A stretch of DNA of 64,000 nucleotides from Smittia aterrima (taxonomy: Eukaryota > Arthropoda > Insecta > Diptera > Chironomidae), in NCBI GenBank assembly GCA_033063855.1, contig CP093829.1:15097537-15161536 (forward strand). The letters run 5' to 3'. This document shows, piece after piece, positions 14,112-26,600 of the stretch. Each line of letters begins with the position of its first letter. The first letter of the stretch is position 1. Below the pieces are notes generated by a model. That model did no database searches. It had not been told where the DNA came from and saw only the letters and a program-made list of their open reading frames with translations. Position numbers and translations under genes: made by a program.

Positions 14112-15775
14112 TTAAAGCCAAGGCCTCCAAGCACCTTGATTGTTATTTTGGTCGTCGATGATTAATTTCTTATCTTCATCGTCGTCTTCATCATCGTCAG
14201 AAATGTCATAATGAATTGAAATTGATCGTTGCGGTTTTCTTTCGATGGTAACAGATGCTGACGACGTCGAAGGGGATTCCTGACTCGACTCGTTAAAACT
14301 TGACAATTTATTTACGAAATTAAAGGCACTCGCTCCTCGTGGCTCCGCTATTTTCAATAGAGACGTCGATAGGGGATCAACTTGTGGTTTGACATCAGGA
14401 AGCAGAAAGCTTGAATGTCCGATGGGAGAGAATCCCAATCGCTCTTCAAGTGAAGGCCACTCCATCTCTCTGTCTAACAACGTCGTCGACAGCAAAGGAA
14501 ATGGAATGAATTCATCAGACGGATTGACATTCGAGAACGCAATCTCATGATGTTGATTAAAACTTGCTGGTGGACATCGACTTTGAAAAGTTTTAATACA
14601 CTCTTGTGTTATGTGGTTTATAATCTGCTGCTTTTTGTTCTCTGGCGATTCAATCTCATTGATAAAGTCGATTGTGGTTTTCGTGCAGTCCATGAAGCCA
14701 TGCTTGAAGCTTCGAAACAAAATTGGTTCCATTGACGCAATCATGGCTTGCCGTCTCTTCTTAACATCCTTCAAGTGCTTAACAACCATTTCCAAAATGT
14801 CTGCTTTCTCCAAACGAGCATATCGTAATGGCTATAAAGAAAGAATATATTTTCAATTAGTTTAAGCTTCGAGGAGTAAAGAGTGTGCCGTTTCTCAAGA
14901 ATCATTAAATTTACAATCAACGAAAGTTCCCCACAAAAATCAATTCCATTTCCGTTCCAGCGTAACTTTTTACGACAGTTTTCAATAACGAGTTTCGAGT
15001 GTGGAATGGATTTGTCGATAAATTTTATTTCAATTCCGTTGAGTTCTTATTAAATTTTACAAAGCCTGCGACATGCTTCGTTACTAATTGAAGGTTTTTT
15101 GCTTGAAGGCAGAGTTCACATTTCAGTTGAAAATCAACAACGTATCAAATTAAATTATGAAACGTGAAAAGAAAAACTTCCACCCACGAAACATTCGTTC
15201 ACTTTTTTCATTTTCTTTCTTCCTATCCCTCGACAATGCTTTTTAATGACATCGTTTTGCTCTTGTTATACAACGAACGTAGTTCAACATGAGAATATTC
15301 TTTTATGAATCTTAAATTCGAGGCATGAATATTTTTCATGTATTGACGCAAAATATTATAATCAAAAGATAAGACCACTAGAGACAACAAATAAAATATT
15401 TTTGAAGCAGTTCTGGGGAGAACCTTGTTAAGGGCTTTTCTTCAATTTGATAAGCTCTGCTATGGACTTATCAGAATAGGAACAGTTCGCATAAAAAGCC
15501 GTAACAAAAAACCAAATTGAACTCACATCACGTTGCTTTATTGCCAACAGTAGACTCTTCAATTCATCGAGGCTGTTATTGATCCGATCACGTCTGCGCT
15601 TCTCTAATATAGGTTTTTGGTTTTTATAATTGCCCTGAAACATAAACATTTATTGGTATCACTCATATTCACAAACTGCTTTGGCTAATTGGCTCACTTT
15701 ACGATTCATCGAAATGCTTTCCATTTGATCTGATTCCGATCTGGATTCTTCTGAACTTTTATTTGTTTTGGTCAT
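14112..15775 (-). CDS. Hairy/E(spl)-family bHLH-Orange transcriptional repressor
   Basis: Three coding exons, read on the minus strand: 15698-15775 (26 codons), 15527-15634 (36 codons) and 14112-14831, giving 301 residues with all phases zero. Exon 2 carries the basic region and helix 1 (QKPILEKRRRDRINNSLDEL, with the family's proline before the basic stretch). Exon 3 opens with loop and helix 2 (LEKADILEMVVKHL). An Orange domain follows at about residues 90-145 (FRSFKHGFMDC, with the QQIINHITQEC helix). A Ser-rich linker and an acidic run (DDDEDDDED) precede the C-terminal WRPW, the Groucho-recruiting motif. Here one Leu follows it (WRPWL), so the motif is not strictly terminal. Such proteins bind E/N-boxes and repress neural or segmentation genes. 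The loop sequence resembles Deadpan/similar-to-deadpan and Hairy more than E(spl), but I cannot assign the orthologue. Confidence 0.9.
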
Positions 15776-17379
15776 GACTTTTTTTTTGTACTTCACACAA
15801 ATTTCAATGAACGAGAACGATGTGACGTCCTCCAGCGCTCTTTTTAAACTGATGTGAAGGAATTTCTTAGTTTTTCCTGCGGGATCAAGAAGACAGCTAA
15901 CAAAAAAAAAATTCTCATGAAAGTCGACCCCTTCCTATTTACTTGTTCCCGTTCATGTTTCGTGTCCTATTAATAAGTGTGGGAAAAATTCTGTTCTACG
16001 CGTGGCTCTTATGTTGATGCAGTCCTTCTGCATGTGAAACAATTTTTCTCACTACATTTCCCCTCCTCGATCGTCGTTTCCCATTCAATGCAACCTTCAG
16101 GTAGTTTTGCCCTCTTATAGGAAGCATTCAAACTTGTATTGGAAGTTTGTGCATCTTCCTCATTCTCTCATTCTCCCTCTTTGCCATCGAAAAAAAAAAT
16201 TCCTACACACTTCGAGCACACAAAGGCAAAATGTTAAAATTCCCACACTTTTGGGTTAAGTTTATTTCTTCTTCTTTTTGTTAAACAAATTTCAATACCA
16301 TCGCAATTAGATCAACATTGCGATTCCCTTAAGCAGTAAAATTACTTTTATAATATTCTTATATAAACGATAATGCTTTCGACTCGTAAAATGTTATTCT
16401 CTTTTGCCAGTGGTGATCGAGGCGAATAGCAACATATGGGATTGTAGGAGCCGACACAAAGACCGATTGAATGCTCCTTTATTTATGGGAAATATATGTT
16501 TACAAATACACTTGAGAGAATTAAAAACCATGGGAAAAACTATTTCTTCTTCCTGTCTCGTCTTGACGATGAGAAATTTGATATTATCCAAATGATAATG
16601 ATTTTTGGTCAAGAGACATTTGATTCTTCAGAAGATTTGAGAAATTTCTTGCAATTTAAATACTTTTAGATTACGATTATAGTTTGTAGATGGTTGCAAT
16701 CATTTATTCTGATTAAACCTTGAAAGAATTTTAATGCAAATTGAGTTGAACTGCTTGCGAACAGTTCACAATCCTTTTGCAATCCTTTCAAATTTCCTGA
16801 GAGAGATTTGTTATCAAATTTAATTAAATCAAATCATCACGGTTGAGGAAACAAATGTCTCCTTAGCTCTACGACAAATCCGTTGTGAGCAAAAAAGGTC
16901 ATTTCACTGAAATGATTTTAGTCGTTCAAAGACGACGGAAATTGAAATTAATTTTAATACATTTCGACGTTCGTTCATTTGGGGCGAAGGAGATGGGATT
17001 TCCTCATAAAATGTCAGACGTTTTCATTTTATAATCCGGAAAAGTTTCATTTATTATATCGTTGCCATCGGTCTGTAGCGATTAAAATGTTCGTCTGAGG
17101 AAATATCTTCGGGCGAGGGATTAAATACCTCCAAAGGTTCCGAGAAAAACTAATGTCAGCCAAAGAAAAGAGGATTTCATAATTTAAAACTTTCCGCAAT
17201 TCATAGACGAAGTTGCTTCATAAAGAAGCCATAATTGGTTTGCAAAGTCGAGGGAAAAAGCCTGAGAGAATATTGCATTCTGCTTGCCAAACAAAATTAT
17301 TTTAATTGTTGAGATTCCAAGGAAAGGTTTTTAAAGTGTCTCAAGCGCCATTCAAGTTGGTTGTGGGTGTGAAAGGTCT
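15776..17379. other. Intergenic sequence upstream of the bHLH gene
   Basis: Holds the presumed promoter and 5' UTR of the bHLH gene (just above 15775) and otherwise nothing I can support. Overlapping open frames at about 16394-16612 on both strands have no recognisable content. Confidence 0.5.
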
Positions 17380-18501
17380 TCAAACGAGATTGGCCCAGAT
17401 TAAAGTTTTGATTTCATGAATCGTTTGGGTTCCCTTGATGTGCAAGAGTGTGTCGTTGCTTTTGAAAAATTCAACAAACTCTTTCTTATGCAAATCGTAA
17501 AGATTCATCTGATGACTGAGGAATTCTCTGGAGTCGACAGAAAAGGCTTGAGATGTGTCTTTTGTTTTTAGACGTCTAAGGCATTCAGACTCCGTTGTGT
17601 GTATGAAAATAATCCGATTGGGTTGGCAGATAAATTTCTCCATGAACATAAGGATTTCTTGTCTGCTAATGACATTACACACAACGACATATCCGTTGTG
17701 AAGACAATCAGGCTTTAACAAAGTTTCTTGGAGAAATCCCCAGAAGGCAAATTCATGTTTCTCGGACTTAGACGATCGCTGCTGGTATTGAACATTCAGA
17801 TAATCCAGATCGATGAGAACGAGTCCGAATTCCTTAGCTAATAGTGCGCCTTGTGTTTTCCTTCCCGAACCGATTCTTCCAACAATCAATGCTCGAATCT
17901 TCCAGCCTCCTTTGATAACTCGATTTGGTTTAAACATATGAATGTTTTGATAAATGTAACTCAGTCGGTGGTTGTCGTCAATTGGAATGTCAATGGCATC
18001 TCGTGGCTTGAAATCACAATTTTGTGATAACACTGCTTGATCAGAAAGACGAGAAATTCTCAAAATCTTCTTGTCAGTAGCACGATTTCCTTTGAAGTTA
18101 CAAATGATTAAGCAATGCTTGTGTAACAAATTGCTTTTCAGAAACACTTCAAGCCGACTCAGCATTTCCGAAGCATCAAGTTCCTTATTGACACATTCAA
18201 TTAGAGGAAGATGATGTAGAGCCTTCACGAGTCTTGAACCTTCTTCAGTTGAATTGATGAATTCCAACAACACAGCATTCTTGACATGCTTTTGAGAAAT
18301 TTCTTTCAGCTTCTCACACAAATGGTCGACGACATTTTCAGGACGATCAATGCAAACTCGGATCAGTAATTCTGTGAGAATCTCGAAAACTCGATGTCGC
18401 TCCAAATAATTGTCAATTTTGAGTCCATAAAAGAGTGTGTTGAAGACATTCCGAGACTTAGGCGAGTCTTGTAGCAGTTGCTGAACTTCACAAAAATTCA
18501 T
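17380..18501 (-). CDS. Adenylate kinase 8-like protein with degenerate P-loop
   Basis: Single-exon gene of 373 residues starting at ATG 18499-18501. Residues 35-70 (HRVFEILTELLIRVC, then ENVVDHLCEKL) look like the RIIa/DPY-30-type dimerisation-docking helices at the N-terminus of AK8 proteins. Residues 200-373 look like a nucleoside-kinase fold: a glycine-rich loop GRIGSGRKTQGALLAKEF (208-225), the segment NRIIFIHTTESECLRRL, and a C-terminal helix. In AK8 the loop is GxxGSGK; here the Walker lysine position is Arg and the next residue Lys. The region between is shorter than the usual first kinase domain and I find no first P-loop there (vertebrate AK8 is about 480 residues). AK8 is a ciliary/axonemal nucleotide kinase. 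This copy may be a structural or low-activity relative. Family placement is inference from the motifs. Confidence 0.7.
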   Translation of the reverse strand: MNFCEVQQLLQDSPKSRNVFNTLFYGLKIDNYLERHRVFEILTELLIRVCIDRPENVVDHLCEKLKEISQKHVKNAVLLEFINSTEEGSRLVKALHHLPLIECVNKELDASEMLSRLEVFLKSNLLHKHCLIICNFKGNRATDKKILRISRLSDQAVLSQNCDFKPRDAIDIPIDDNHRLSYIYQNIHMFKPNRVIKGGWKIRALIVGRIGSGRKTQGALLAKEFGLVLIDLDYLNVQYQQRSSKSEKHEFAFWGFLQETLLKPDCLHNGYVVVCNVISRQEILMFMEKFICQPNRIIFIHTTESECLRRLKTKDTSQAFSVDSREFLSHQMNLYDLHKKEFVEFFKSNDTLLHIKGTQTIHEIKTLIWANLV

Positions 18502-21500
18502 TTCAAATTTTGAAGATTCCGAAATCTTTTAAACTCAAATCGGCGAAACAACGTTTATCTAATCTGACATTAATTCTAGCAATGTCTGCTGAGGTTGTTT
18601 TGCTAATCCCTCGTTTACTCGTCTGTGGTGGGCAGCAGCACGATTGAATGGCGGGTGTGGGTGGAATTTTTAAGAAGCGCTAGAATTGTGTTAAAGAAAA
18701 CAATGCATGATGAACGAAGAGCAAAACAAACAAACAAACATTGGATAGCTTTTGTTATCAGTCTGCATTGCACACATTGAAAGCAGCTTTTTGGCTCTGA
18801 AAACGACAGAGTTTTGTTTAGCTTAGCCTCAAAAGTCTTTTAGGAGAAAACAAAGTCTTAAACTTTAATACGACTCCACCGAATTGGAAATCTGTTGCTT
18901 TGGAAATAATTCATAAAGGAAATTCTTACTTCGGAATGTTCGATGGCTTCTTCTCTTTCTCTCTCTCCCTTTCAAGTACATTCACATTAACGACGAGAAG
19001 CATTTGAATAAATTTTCATTCAAATTTATCAAATCCGAGCTGAACGAAGGAAAGCATTCAAGAATGAAATGAATGTGTTTTTAGAGAGAAATTTATTGTT
19101 CAGGATTTTTGTTCCCATCTGACACATTTATTACTTTGCCGAATATGTTATCAGCGCACTTGCAAGAGCTCTTTCCTCGTTTTCACAAGTTTAAAACTTT
19201 TCACAAATCGTATAAATCCTTCGATGTGAGCTCTCGAATAAACGGAAGATTGATGCCTGTTTGAAGCTTTTTCGTTATCGGCCTTTGCACAAACATTTCT
19301 CTTCCTTTCACTGCGAGAGGGATAAACTCGAGAAATTGGAACAAATATCCTTAATCAAATAGTTTTCAACAGCAACAGTATATTTGGAGAATGGCGACGC
19401 CTCTCCAATAAACATGTTCGAGAATAAATCAGGATTGAAATAGGGTGCGCGTGGATTATTGGAAATCCATCAATTTAATAAATTATCGACTAAATTTATT
19501 CATTTTATTTAATCACGCGATTTATTCGAATTTTTATTCAGAGGGAAACGTCCTTATCATCGTGATATGTAAGAATTGTCTCAATCTGAAATTCTGATTA
19601 GGCTTTTGAAGCTTTTTAAGGGGAGGGAAATTGTCAGGAAAGCCCTTTCACTCCAAGTCGATTCTATTTCCAAAAAAAAAGACGACATTCGTTTCCATCG
19701 CTCGTTAAATGTTCACAAATTTTCATTGAAGCATGAATCAATCAATGGAATGTTAATTTATGTGCGATTAAATAAAATTGCTGCCATCAAATCCTTTTCG
19801 ATTAATCCAAGTGACAAGGCTTTGACTTGTAGTCTTCCCTCGAGGTGAAGGATGATTGTAATTAATTGAGCCATTTCTCATTCTGTTAAATAGAAAACTC
19901 ATTCAATTAGAAAAGCTCGAGCTTCCGTTTATCAAGCGTTGAATAAAATTAGAAATTATTAATTTCTTAATCCGATTTCGTTTCCATTATTTAGTTTAAA
20001 AACAAATGCTTTTAAAAGTTTTGTTTTACGATAGAGAATCATGAAATATTTTATTTATTGACTTTACCGACAACAAAATTCTTGCTTTTAGATTTTGTTA
20101 GCGATCGAGGAAATGAGTTTCAGAAATTTCCTTTCAATATATACACTTGAACTATAAGTCCATCCATTTCCTCTTCTTTCCGGTTCTAGATATTTGATTG
20201 CCTTTTCACCTCGAGTTCGTTACTTGATTCGTTATGTGCGAATAATATTTTTGTTTCACTTCTGTGGATTTTCATAACTGAAAGCTTTTTTCTTCTTGTC
20301 GAATGAAAGAAAAAGAAAGTTTATGGAGCAGTCCACATAATAAATGTTTTTATGAAAATATGAAAAGCTGTTCACAAACTATGGTAAATGATGGTGCATG
20401 TTGAAAAATAATAAAGAAACTTTCGAAAAAGTTGCTACTTCTGCTTCTTGAATAAAGGAAGCAGCAACTTCGTCATTACGAAAATGAAGCTCCAAATCGA
20501 GAGTCTTTTAAATCGATTCAACATATAAGTGTCCATGCAATAACTTATTCAACAGACATCGAAAGCAGAAAGGCTTTTTTCATTTTTTGTTTTTATCTCT
20601 CTTCTGGATCTTGATCATTTTGCCGACAATTATGAAAAAAGCTTTAAAAAATGAAAACTTTTTCAGAAAACTTGAATATAAATTTGCTAACTTCTCCATA
20701 ATATTTTCATATTCATGAAATATCGATTGAAAACAACATATGTGACCATTCTCGATCTACGAGTGTAGAGGGAAGTGAAAGAAATACAGTAACGAGACTT
20801 GTGCTTACCTACCGAGAACGTTGCAAAGAAATAAATCAATTTCTTTATGAAATATGAATTTTAACGAGATGCAATTCAAATGATGGTAAGTATTATATAT
20901 CAGATGATAAATATTTAATTTTGAATCATTATTAATGACCCAGATTTACATTTTATTTTCAATTTTCAGTAGTTATCGGCAATGATAAAACAACCACACC
21001 AAAATGTAATTAAACCCACGGTATCAACGTCATTGATAAAATAATTGATTCTAGCGTGAATAATCGACTGAAATTGAATTTGAAATATTTATTTAAATCC
21101 TTTCTCTTTGATAAAATGTAATTAACATGTTTCCATCCATGAAAACGAGAATAAATCCAATGCAAAACTTTAAATCGAATCCTCTTACTGAAAGCATTTT
21201 GTTACAGAGTTTGAATCTCACTGCTTGAGTCGTAATATTTCATTTTTAGAAAGAGTTAAGCTCCAACATAGTCAGCACAGAAAAAATAAACTTTTCTGTT
21301 GTGCAACGACTAAACCATCGCATACATTTTCATTAAAACTCTGAACTCTCGGTGTAGTTACCGAAAAAAGATTTGAATAATATTAAAGCAGAAAGTGGAG
21401 CCAGAATTGTGGCAAAAGTTCCCACAAAATGATGATAATGCTTCAAAATATGAGCGAGTGCAATTATTAAAGCGAACATGAAATATTACTACAATGTGAA

Positions 21501-21983
21501 TGCTGAAAGGCGAAGCCAGAGATTTATTGAAGATGATTTTTCCTTTCGCAATCGCTCGCATTTAGTCTGATGTTCCACTTAAACTTTTCTCATGTGTGTT
21601 TAGGAAATGAAGAAAATTTCTCCTTGGAAAGATGATTAACAATGAAAGGAAATGATTGACGAAGGGTCCTTCTGTTCTTATTTGATTGATCATTTTGCTC
21701 ATTTTGTAAAGATATTTTGAAGAATTTTTCATGATTAAAAATTAATTATTGGCATTTGAGTTGAAATAAAAATCGCTAACAGCTATTTCAGTTCAAAATT
21801 TGAACTTCAAATAGTGTCATAATTCAAAATTAATAAACACAATAATATTTACATTGAGACTGTATGTTTACAATTTATTACAAATAACATTTTCATTGCT
21901 CTAAGCTGTTTGAAGAACATTTGCTTAAATATTATTCCATTGCTTAAATGTTAGAAACGAGTTTGGTTAACAAAGGAAAGTTC
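18502..21983. other. Intergenic sequence, nothing recognised
   Basis: AT-rich spacer between the AK8-like gene and neverland. A 90-codon frame at 19576-19848 uses a non-ATG start and shows no signature. No RNA gene, repeat array or foldback was seen. Confidence 0.5.
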
Positions 21984-23636
21984 TCACCAACTGAAATCAT
22001 CGTTGTTTGCGTCGATGTAACTTTTGCTGTTTTCTGAATAAAACTGATTAAACCAAATTCGAAATTGTTTAATGAGTTTATCTTCCTTAGGTAGTAGTGG
22101 GCTGTTGATGAATTTTTTATGGTTCCAAATCATAATGTCACGAGAAACGTTAATAGTTTCTGCGATGACAGTGAACTTGACAAACCAAGCAAGGTAACGA
22201 GGTCCGTAGAAGTAGTGGCACATCTTTTGAACCAGAGGCTCTATTGGAGTCACAGATTGAAGAATCGCAATTTTGCCGAATGAACTTTCGAGGATCATGA
22301 CAACATATCCAGGACCGAGTTGCTTTATCCTCGCCGTAACACTCATCAGTTCAAGCTTCCATATCTTAATGACATGAGTTAGAATAATTGTCGTCGAATG
22401 TTTATCAGTTTCATCGACGCTCCATCTGAATAAATCAAGAAATTCAAAATAAATTCTCCGCTTCAGTATCAATCTGACTTTGCATATTTACTTTGCATTC
22501 CAAATGTGATTTCCAATCGAGAGCCACCACCTGGATCTCGTAAAGCGGATATCTGATCCCGTCACGACGCTTGGTCCATGAACAGACATCAAATGAGCTG
22601 GAAAGATTCATTTGAAATTCAAATTTTAGAAAACTTTCCTTCTACGAAGTAGAATTGTTTCAGTGATTGAGATTCAAGTAAAGTAAACGAAAAAAATTGT
22701 GGAAAAAGGCAAATCTATTCTGAAAAATAAATTTCTGACAGTCGAGGTTAAATCAAGCTTAGGTCTTTTTGAGAGAACTACTCACCAACGTCGGCACCGT
22801 TCTCAGGAATGTCTTGAATATGACACTTTATAGCAAACTCGTTTTGACCGTGAAACTTCCAAAATCCTGTGTCAATGCTGTCAACAATTGGCAGTTCCCA
22901 TGGCTTTTCATTCTCAGCATGATACCAAACGAAAATTAATCCATTTCTTTCCACTGACTTCCACTTCTTCAATCTTGCAGACTTTTCAACTAAAACAAAT
23001 TTCACTTTGAGAAAACAATTTTACGATTCGATGCCTTCTTACGTTCGTTCAATGAATTACTGTAGGGAATCTCCACACATTTCCCGTCAACGCCACTGAA
23101 CTTCCACTGGTGAAATGGACATTCGATGCAATCATTTCGAACGATTCCTCCAACTCCTAAATCGGCACCCTGACAGTCGAGAACAAATTAAGTTTAAAAC
23201 TTTTCAAAGCGAATTTACTCACCATATGAGGACAAAAAGCGTCCAGCACGAAAACTTCATTCGAACTTGACGAGCGGAACACCGCAAAACTTTCTCCAAG
23301 GCAACTTATCGACTTTGCGGTTCCGGGTTTAATTTCCTTCGACTCAGCCACAACAAACCATCCATTCGGATAAGGTGGCGGGTATTTTTGATACTTTCTC
23401 GAAGTCCTCGTCTTCGATGAATAGCCGACGTTGAACGCCTCCAAACCCTTTTTTTTTTTGAAGTAGCCGACGACAAAGTTTTTATTCTCGTCTTTGACTT
23501 TCTAAAATATTTTCCTTACCCTTGTCCAATGAACGGGAACGTAGAAAACACAAATCATCAAAACTAAGATCAATGTGGCTGAAAGAATTTCCACAAAATA
23601 CCCTTCCTTCAAGTTTATAATGTTGCTCAACATCAT
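21984..23636 (-). CDS. nvd: Neverland, Rieske cholesterol 7-desaturase
   Basis: Six exons: 23520-23636, 23223-23447, 23043-23169, 22786-22989, 22492-22597 and 21984-22425, 406 residues with consistent phases. Neverland (DAF-36 family) converts cholesterol to 7-dehydrocholesterol, the first step of ecdysone synthesis in the prothoracic gland. Residues 15-35 form an N-terminal membrane segment. The Rieske [2Fe-2S] ligands are split between exons: C111-P-H113, then C131-P-F-H134. The catalytic non-haem iron motif spans the exon 4/5 junction as E219-x3-D223-x2-H226-x4-H231 (ENGADVAHLMSVH). Downstream FTRSRWWLSIGN and the C-terminal IWNHKKF fit the oxygenase domain. All catalytic residues are present, so it should be functional. 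One oddity: the acceptor of intron 1 (72 nt) is preceded by eleven A residues rather than pyrimidines, so that junction is the least certain. Confidence 0.93.
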
Positions 23637-26600
23637 GGAGCTAAATTAAAGGCGACGACAGCACGCGTTGAAAGGTGAGAAGCGACTAAATTTCCGTTCT
23701 TTCCGCTGTGTCAGATTATTCAGTTTGAGTTAATCGGAAATTCTGATGAGACGTAGAAATCAGATATTTACGTCCAGCTGATGTTTTGTGTACACACGTG
23801 AACGAAGATTCGAGGTGTCAGCATATTTAAAGTCTCCTTTCGGTGATTCCCCTTAAACTCTCCGATAAGATAAGATTAGATTGGCCACGAATGTTATCCA
23901 TCGTTAGTGCAGGTAAAACTAAGAATTCCCTTTTTTGACACACATATCGACTTTTAATCCAACACTGATTTCATATTTGTTATTTACTCTTCTTTAACTT
24001 TCGACAAATAAATAGTTAAAGCAAAATAGTTTGAGCAACAAGCTGAACTTTCAATTCCATTAAGATTCATATTTTCTCATCTTCCACAACAACCGACATT
24101 TGCAGATTTCTTTTGCAGATAATTAATAAGCATCAATGTCAACGGTTCGGTTTTTGCATCACATTTCCACAATGAAAAGTTTTGTTTGCCAAGTTTCATT
24201 AATAACTTCCCTTCGCTGCTTTTCATCTTCAATGGAAATAAGAAATAGAGCACTTGGTGCTAAGTTAGCACTGCTAACTCATTGAAGGATTTAAATGCGA
24301 ACTTTTTTCAAAAAAGTTTCAAGCGATTTCTTCATATTACGAGAGACATTCTGAAAGAAAAACGGAAATCTACGGATAACGAGACCTTTAAGGTTTAATA
24401 CCAAAGAAAAACTTTTGCGTCCTTTCAAATTCTTAAGTCCAGAGTGAGTTTTAAAGCAAACATAACTCACTTTAATTAATATTTATTTCGAGGACGAGGA
24501 GGCAAAACTTTCTTCCAATCGACTCGCTGCTTCAAGTTAAGAGCATCGCTACGTGACAAATGGAACGAACGAGGAAATCTATGAATTTACGGGCTCATCA
24601 GGCTCGAGACTCTTCATATTAAACGAGACTATCAAGTTAATTTACGAGTAGACGCACACGCACAAACGGAATCGTCTTATGTTATGTGATCGATGTGCAA
24701 ACTAAATCTGCTGATAAGATCAAAAAGCGCTTCATGGCCAATTCATGAACTTTATCATTTCAGTTTTAATTGGATTTTTCTTATCAGAATGTCGAGACAG
24801 TATAGATAATGCGCTCGGTAGCTTGGTAGACTTCACAAGTGAAACTAAAATTGAAGAGAACGTATGTTGCACACAAAAAGTTTATTGTACTCTTACTTAA
24901 AGTTTCACCAGTATTTAATGCTCTAAGGTATCGCAAAGTTTTCTTGCGGGTAATCCTGACGTGAATCCATGAGTAATAAACTTTCCCGGAAAGTCATTCT
25001 ACTAATTAGTTGACATGTCGTACAAACTCTGCAGTATCATAAAACGAATAAGTCCATTGATGCGAGATTTCTCAGTGAAAGCGACCAAACGATTAGACCT
25101 CGAGTCATGTAGACTCTTTCAGACAACATTAGACCCGTCTCGCTCAACCTTTAAATATCCAATTCAATTTCGTCTTTACACACAAGGATTGAGTGGAGGA
25201 TGTGCATGATCAAATAAAAGTATATCGTTCACATTTTGCATCGCCTTACGAGCACAAGGCGATACAAACTATAAGAGATATCGCTTTGATGTTGTATGCC
25301 TTGAAGGACGTGAGTGCTTTTGTTGCTTCATCCTCAAGTCTTCAATGGCCAAGCATGAAAAGAGAGCGTGGGCCACTCATATATATCTGGTGCGGCAACA
25401 ACATGGCTTATTAGTATTCATAACAGATCATAACTTCTGCAGAAAGGGAAAACAAACACTCGCCTCGAAGTTCCAGGCTCGAAGACTGGGGATTCTTTAT
25501 TTTTATCATGTTTTGACAGCAGTGTCTTCCGCTCGTTGCGATGGAAAATTTATTTTATGCATAATGGATGTGGTGAGTTTGTTTGACATCTCATTTGACC
25601 CTTTTTTTGGCAGATGGGATCAAGTCATGATTCTCGGAAGAAAGAATTGAATGACTTGCCCTTTCCTGAGCATTTGTAAATTCTAAGAGATAACATTCAA
25701 CGAAGATTTAAGATTTAATCTCTTCACTTGTGTTCGGATGAACTTTCACTTAAGGATGTTGAACTTTTCATCTAAGAGAAAGCTTATTCTTGCGGATCTT
25801 GTCAATGACGGCAACTTGACTTTTCATCTGTTAAGAATTGCAAAACTTTTAGAATTGAAATGAGTTGATAACAAGTTACAACGGAAACAAATTGCTAACC
25901 AATCAGCACGTTTCAAAGCTAGGTAAGAGTTTTATTGGCGAAAGTTTTGCTTTAGCTTCAAGCGAGAGAAATGCAATGGAAAGCAAATCTACGGAACAGC
26001 AGTGAGAAGAATGAAGCATAGCGATGAAAAAAAGTGATTTATATTCAATTGCTGCGCGGGATTTAGAGAACTTTCGTCTAGCTAGTTTTCATCAGCGACC
26101 ATCGTTCGGTTTTGATTTACGCTTGAATTGCAAATCGTTTTAATTTTTCCACGTCGTCGATTGTCGTTTGCAATGGAATTTGACATTGCACGTGTGACAA
26201 TATTCAAATATCATCTGGAAAATGTGACGAAATGGATTCACTAAAACATTTACTTTAATCGCTTTACCTGAACGCCCAACAATTCAGTTAAATTTGATTT
26301 ATTTCTGATAAGTTTCGTGAAGTAAAGTTGATAGAATTCAAGAGTTAAATTCACACTCGGTGTGAGTAGAAAAGTTTCTTGATTTGAATTTTGAATTAAT
26401 TTTGAAAGTTGGAAACAAAGCGAAGCACGACTTCTCTCTTTTCATTTATGGAGGGGAACATGGCACACTCAAATCCAATTTGCATTTCATTATCCCTGGA
26501 AATCTTTCGAGAAATCTCTCCTTATTTATGCATTTGGAAGTTATTGCGTGAAATAAAATTTCTAGGGATGAGAATCGACTCGAGGCATGTGCCGAATAAA

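Noticed and set aside
15428..15526. Extension of the bHLH exon 2 frame into the following sequence
   Set aside because: The frame passes a GTGAGT donor exactly where the helix-loop-helix continues in exon 3, so the extra residues are intronic.
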